Of a DNA stretch of 64,000 nucleotides, positions 61,021 through 64,000 are shown in pieces. The translations under genes were made by a program, and so were the position numbers. Position 1 is the stretch's first letter. Each line of letters starts with the position of its first letter. The DNA is taken from contig NC_073693.1 in the NCBI RefSeq assembly GCF_029784155.1, forward strand, positions 27,564,002 to 27,628,001, given 5' to 3'. This DNA is from Uranotaenia lowii (lineage: Eukaryota > Arthropoda > Insecta > Diptera > Culicidae). The notes under the pieces are model-generated. The model was not told the origin of the DNA, searched no databases, and saw only the letters and a program-made list of their open reading frames with translations.

Positions 61021-61160
61021 ACAAAAATAACAAAATGACAAAAAAATTGTCATTTTGTTCCTTTTGGTCCTTTTTTTAATTTCTGTTAGTTTAGTCATTT
61101 AGATCATTTGGTCATTCTGGTCATTTTTGTCAATTTGGTTATTTTTGTCAGATTTTAGGA
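61021..61160. repeat. Array edge with inverted, decayed 9-bp units
   Basis: AAAATGACAA (61032-61041) faces TTGTCATTTT (61047-61056) across five A. After this, decayed reverse-complement units follow (GGTCATTTTTGTCAATTTGG, TATTTTTGTCAG) to about 61155. Unit orientation therefore flips at the downstream edge. Confidence 0.85.
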
Positions 61161-61284
61161 GCCAAATAACATAATTTGTATATTCTGTTTCAAATATCGG
61201 AGATGCCCATTTGCCACCCCAGTGTACATAATTCCTAGATAAAAATTAACTCGAAAAACTGTCTAATTTTTTCTTCACTTTCAG

Positions 61285-61307
61285 TTGTCCAGCCACGATC
61301 GGTCTAA
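61285..61307 (+). CDS. Terminal coding segment of the Pro/Gln-rich gene
   Basis: After the TTTCAG acceptor, the two leading T complete a Phe codon with the T carried from the upstream exon. The frame then reads Val-Gln-Pro-Arg-Ser-Val and stops at TAA (61305-61307), so the spliced C-terminus is RRHFVQPRSV. The phase match and the consensus splice sites on both sides make this the best reading. The short length means it cannot be proved by coding content alone. A transcript joining 53812 to 61285 would confirm it. Confidence 0.68.
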
Positions 61308-61799
61308 ATGAGAGGAAGCAGCCAGAAAGAGGCCAGCAAGAAGGATGTGCTTAGCGCAGCAGCACATGTGCTCACGATGTGATTGTAAATTGTTGTGAAG
61401 AAAAAAAAAAGAATGATTTTTATTAAGTTAATCAAACCACAAACAAACTGAGAAAAAAAGAGCAAAAGTTTCAATAGCAGTCGATGAAAGAAGGAACAGG
61501 ACAAATGTTTCAAGAGTATTAAAACACCCTGCGTACAAACGCAATTTTCACAATCGAAAGAGGAGAACAAGGTAATCTCATACTGATTTGTTAAATTTTT
61601 TTTAGAGTTGTAAATATGGAAGCAATCTAGTAGGTTCAACAAACAAACAACCCAAAAGTCATGAAAGATGTCAGTGTAATCGGTAACAAGAAAAGAGAAG
61701 AAAAAAGAGAGTATCAAACGAAAACGGTATTAACTGAATGGTTTCTTAATTAGTAAAGCGTAGTGAATAGTTTTTAAAAACGAAACAAGAACAGAGAGC

Positions 61800-61805
61800 A
61801 ATAAA
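61800..61805 (+). terminator. Polyadenylation signal AATAAA, proximal
   Basis: AATAAA followed by AATAAGCG. A possible alternative site for a shorter 3' UTR of about 500 bp. Confidence 0.5.
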
Positions 61806-61919
61806 AATAAGCGATCGAAATTTTAGCTACCTAAACCTTATTGTATTAACAACACACAACGTTCTACCGGAATCCCGTTCTGTAAGGCCTACAAAATTTT
61901 AATTATTTGAAATCATTTC

Positions 61920-61925
61920 AATAAA
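61920..61925 (+). terminator. Polyadenylation signal AATAAA, distal
   Basis: AATAAAGATGTTTT with a T/GT-containing downstream stretch, about 615 bp after the stop codon. The likely main 3' end. Confidence 0.62.
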
Positions 61926-61945
61926 GATGTTTTACTAATTGTAAG

Positions 61946-62164
61946 AAAATTCCCGTTTTTTATTTGTAAATTATATCACAACTTTCCATTTGATATACAA
62001 TCTGGCTTTTTACGCCTAAAATACAAGGTTTAAAACTACACTCACACTTTTATCAGAAATGGTATAAAAGACTGCATAGGATAATAATATACTTGTATAA
62101 TAAACGTAAAAATAAGTTAACGAGAACCACGACACATTTCAAAAATACTTACTGTCTTCTAGAA
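61946..62164. other. Intergenic AT-rich DNA
   Basis: Nothing recognised between the inferred 3' end of the gene and the hAT-like element. Confidence 0.5.
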
Positions 62165-64000
62165 CAGGGGTAAGCAACCTTTTAATCAAACGGGCCAATT
62201 TGAATTTGAATTTTTTTCGGCGGGCCGCACTCAAAATAACATGAATTATTAAATTAACAGAGCTTTATTTTATAACAGCGGTTTTTTTTACAAAACCGTT
62301 CTGAAAAAGGATAGATAAAACTAATTAATTTTTTTAAGGATACCGTAATCCGGAGTAATATTGATCACTTTTTTCAATATATTTCGATTATTTTTTCTGT
62401 TAAGCGGAATGTGGCATGTTTTATATTTTTTAAAACCAGTACTGAACTCCTATGAACGTAAAACATGGATGCAGAAGTTTTTTAGACTTCTTTAAATTTG
62501 ATTTAAAAATCGTTTTAGTCTCTGTTCAGAATTTGATGCTTTGGGGTGACATTGATCGGTCTCTATTCTGACGGTTTTAAGGAGTTTTCTTGATCATAAA
62601 GGATACAAAACACCTTTATAATATTTACAAATGCTAGTTTATCAATTTAACCTTAATTTTTAACGTTGTATTTTAAAAATATTAAAAATCGAAAAAATAA
62701 CTATGATGCTGCCTACATTTAGGGGCAAAAATAATTTTAATTACTAAATAGTTTGAGCTTCAAAATACACATGAAATTTTACCTTCACACATTCTCCTAG
62801 GCCCTCCCACTATTTCCCTTTTCCTTTTTTCTTCAAAGTTAACGAGGTTTCCTATCCATTTGTCCAATACGGGATTACTCTTGGAAAATGTCCTCATTTT
62901 CTAAATATCAAAAATTTATTATTAAATGACTATAAAAATAGCACTATAACTGTTCCTATACAAAGAAAAAAAATTGTTGTTTCTTTCACATAAAACAACC
63001 CGTTTCCTTCTAAATGCTTTTTGGTATCATCAGGAGAGCTGTTTGTTTGCGAGCTTTGAAAAAATAAATATTTTAAGAATTTTAGATTTTTAGATTTTTT
63101 ACTAACAGAAATAAATTTCAAATACAAAAAAAAATTTGCCTATTTGATACTCAACGAATAGGCTTTCAAACCTCAACGAATAGGCTTCAAACCTTAGACT
63201 GAGTTAATTGATGATAATGTGGAAAAGTTTGTTGGTCCAATTTAACCCCGGTGATCAAAGTTACCCCGTTTTACGGTACCGAAATTTAACACCGTATCAC
63301 TCGGTACATTGTTATAATTTTATAATAATCAAATTCTTTTAATTGATTTGAACTCCGCCGCAAACATTTTTCCAAATAGAGACATGATTTGGTTCCTTTT
63401 GTTATTGCAAACGAAAATTTTTTAAGGTTTTCCTGATTAGTTAGTTGAAAAAAGTTTTAATTTTTTTCTGAGGAAAATATTTTTTGCTCAAACTGAAGAT
63501 ACGATATGTTAACACTTCTATTTGAAGGTTTAAACCCCAGCTATGAATTAATGTAAAAATAATATATTTTTAGGAAATTACTATGCTCCCAACTCTGGAC
63601 GTTGAATTGTTATGGAAATGTATTTATTTTGATTCCCTTTTCTTAGAGTACTTACGACAAGTTTTTCCACAATTTAAATTCCTTATCAGCGAACAAATCT
63701 ATTTTTTTTTAAGAAGTTCTGTATGAGATCATTTCATTGAGATGATGAGCGAGTTGTCGAAATTGCAGAAAAAATCCACAATTATACAGATTTCTTGGCA
63801 AATTTTATTAATGTTATAGTTTATGTACATTTTTTATTCTAGAATTTTTTCCACAGATTTCAAGGGGGGCAAATGCAACATCAAACCAGTGAAGTACATA
63901 TTTAATCAAGCCACTGACAAATCATAATACGGGCTACGGACTAGTTGAGAAATAAATTGAATCTTGAGGACCGAATGCGGTCCGCGGTCTGCGGGTTGCT
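62165..64000. mobile_element. hAT-like non-autonomous element, runs off the window
   Basis: Starts CAGGGGTAAGCAACCTTTTA, then CGGGCCAA and GGCGGGCCGCAC, a typical hAT terminus. The window ends with GCGGTCCGCGGTCTGCGGGT then TGCT, which is the start of the matching inverted right end. The left flank TTCTAGAA (62157-62164) should recur after the right end as an 8-bp duplication. No transposase frame is visible; the interior is AT-rich and interrupted by a nested MITE. Confidence 0.78.
62343..63276. mobile_element. TA-flanked MITE with CCGTAAWMCGGRGTAA termini
   Basis: Left end CCGTAATCCGGAGTAATATT then GATCAC. The reverse complement of the right end is CCGTAAAACGGGGTAACTTT then GATCAC. TA sits outside both ends (62341-62342, 63277-63278). 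934 bp, no transposase, nested within the hAT-like element. It also carries a second internal GGGGTGACATTGATCGG phrase near 62543. Confidence 0.84.

Larger units (their letters stand above)
53813..61284 (+). other. Last intron (7,472 bp), GT-AG, filled by satellite
   Basis: The donor GTAAGTAC starts at 53813 and the acceptor CTTTCAG ends at 61284, preceded by a pyrimidine-rich stretch. Phase is preserved: one base from the upstream exon plus two from the downstream exon form a Phe codon. About 95% of the intron is the 9-bp array plus a SINE. If the intron is not removed, translation adds Cys-Lys-Tyr-Phe-Leu and stops at 53829. Confidence 0.8.
61308..61945 (+). other. 3' untranslated region of the Pro/Gln-rich gene
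   Basis: A-rich sequence follows the TAA without another long + strand frame and ends shortly after polyadenylation signals. It contains A-runs (61398-61410) and several AGAAAAAAGAG-type tracts. The limit at about 61945 is inferred from the signal at 61920. Confidence 0.55.

Noticed and set aside
61304..61717. 137-codon antisense frame in the 3' UTR
   Set aside because: Phe/Leu-rich complement of A-rich UTR sequence, no motif.

Overview
This is a eukaryotic, very AT-rich, repeat-dominated stretch of animal DNA, most likely from a dipteran and probably a mosquito. The case rests on an intron with GTAAGT and polypyrimidine-CAG borders, tRNA-derived SINEs, an RTE-like LINE, a Penelope-like reverse transcriptase remnant, and many small TA-flanked inverted-repeat elements of the kind that fill culicid genomes. 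Species and gene names cannot be fixed from the sequence alone. Three runs of exactly 500 N are assembly gap placeholders. Only one host protein-coding locus is supported: the 3' part of a gene on the + strand at the right side. A proline/glutamine-rich internal exon (52953-53812) splices across a 7,472-bp intron to a short terminal coding segment (61285-61307) and a 3' UTR of about 640 bp. Everything else is intergenic or intronic repeat DNA. Layout: 1-6.9 kb holds two TA-flanked MITEs and low-copy DNA. 6.9-8.5 kb is an almost perfect array of a 9-bp unit (AAAAATGAC). 8.5-18.5 kb holds a Penelope-like RT scrap, a near-perfect 49-bp-arm hairpin, a 5'-truncated RTE-like LINE with a 14-bp target duplication, and two head-to-tail elements that begin identically, the first carrying 143-bp tandem units. 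18.9-20.5 kb is a diverged minisatellite of about 80 bp. 20.5-36 kb is low-copy DNA with nested MITEs (one piggyBac-like with TTAA), a decayed Jockey-like RT and two tRNA-derived SINEs. 37.3-38.3 kb is a MITE that contains a heptamer minisatellite. 38.7-39.7 kb and 50.5-51.5 kb hold the same 140-bp-class degenerate repeat in opposite orientations. 41.7-43.3 kb is a second 9-bp array (TTTTGACAA). 45.7-50.1 kb is rich in inverted-repeat elements and hAT remnants. 53.8-60.8 kb is a 7-kb 9-bp array filling the last intron of the gene. 62.2 kb to the end is a hAT-like element with another MITE nested in it. The outstanding signal is the set of three 9-bp satellite arrays (about 165, 179 and 777 units). 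All keep a 9-bp period and the hexamer TGACAA, and the flanking triplet is AAA in two arrays and TTT in the third. The largest array lies wholly inside an intron, starts about 34 bp after the 5' splice site, and has visible higher-order structure from repeated segmental duplication. Because 9 is a multiple of 3 and the unit lacks stops in five of six frames, the arrays create spurious open frames of up to 1,456 codons. These should not be annotated as genes.
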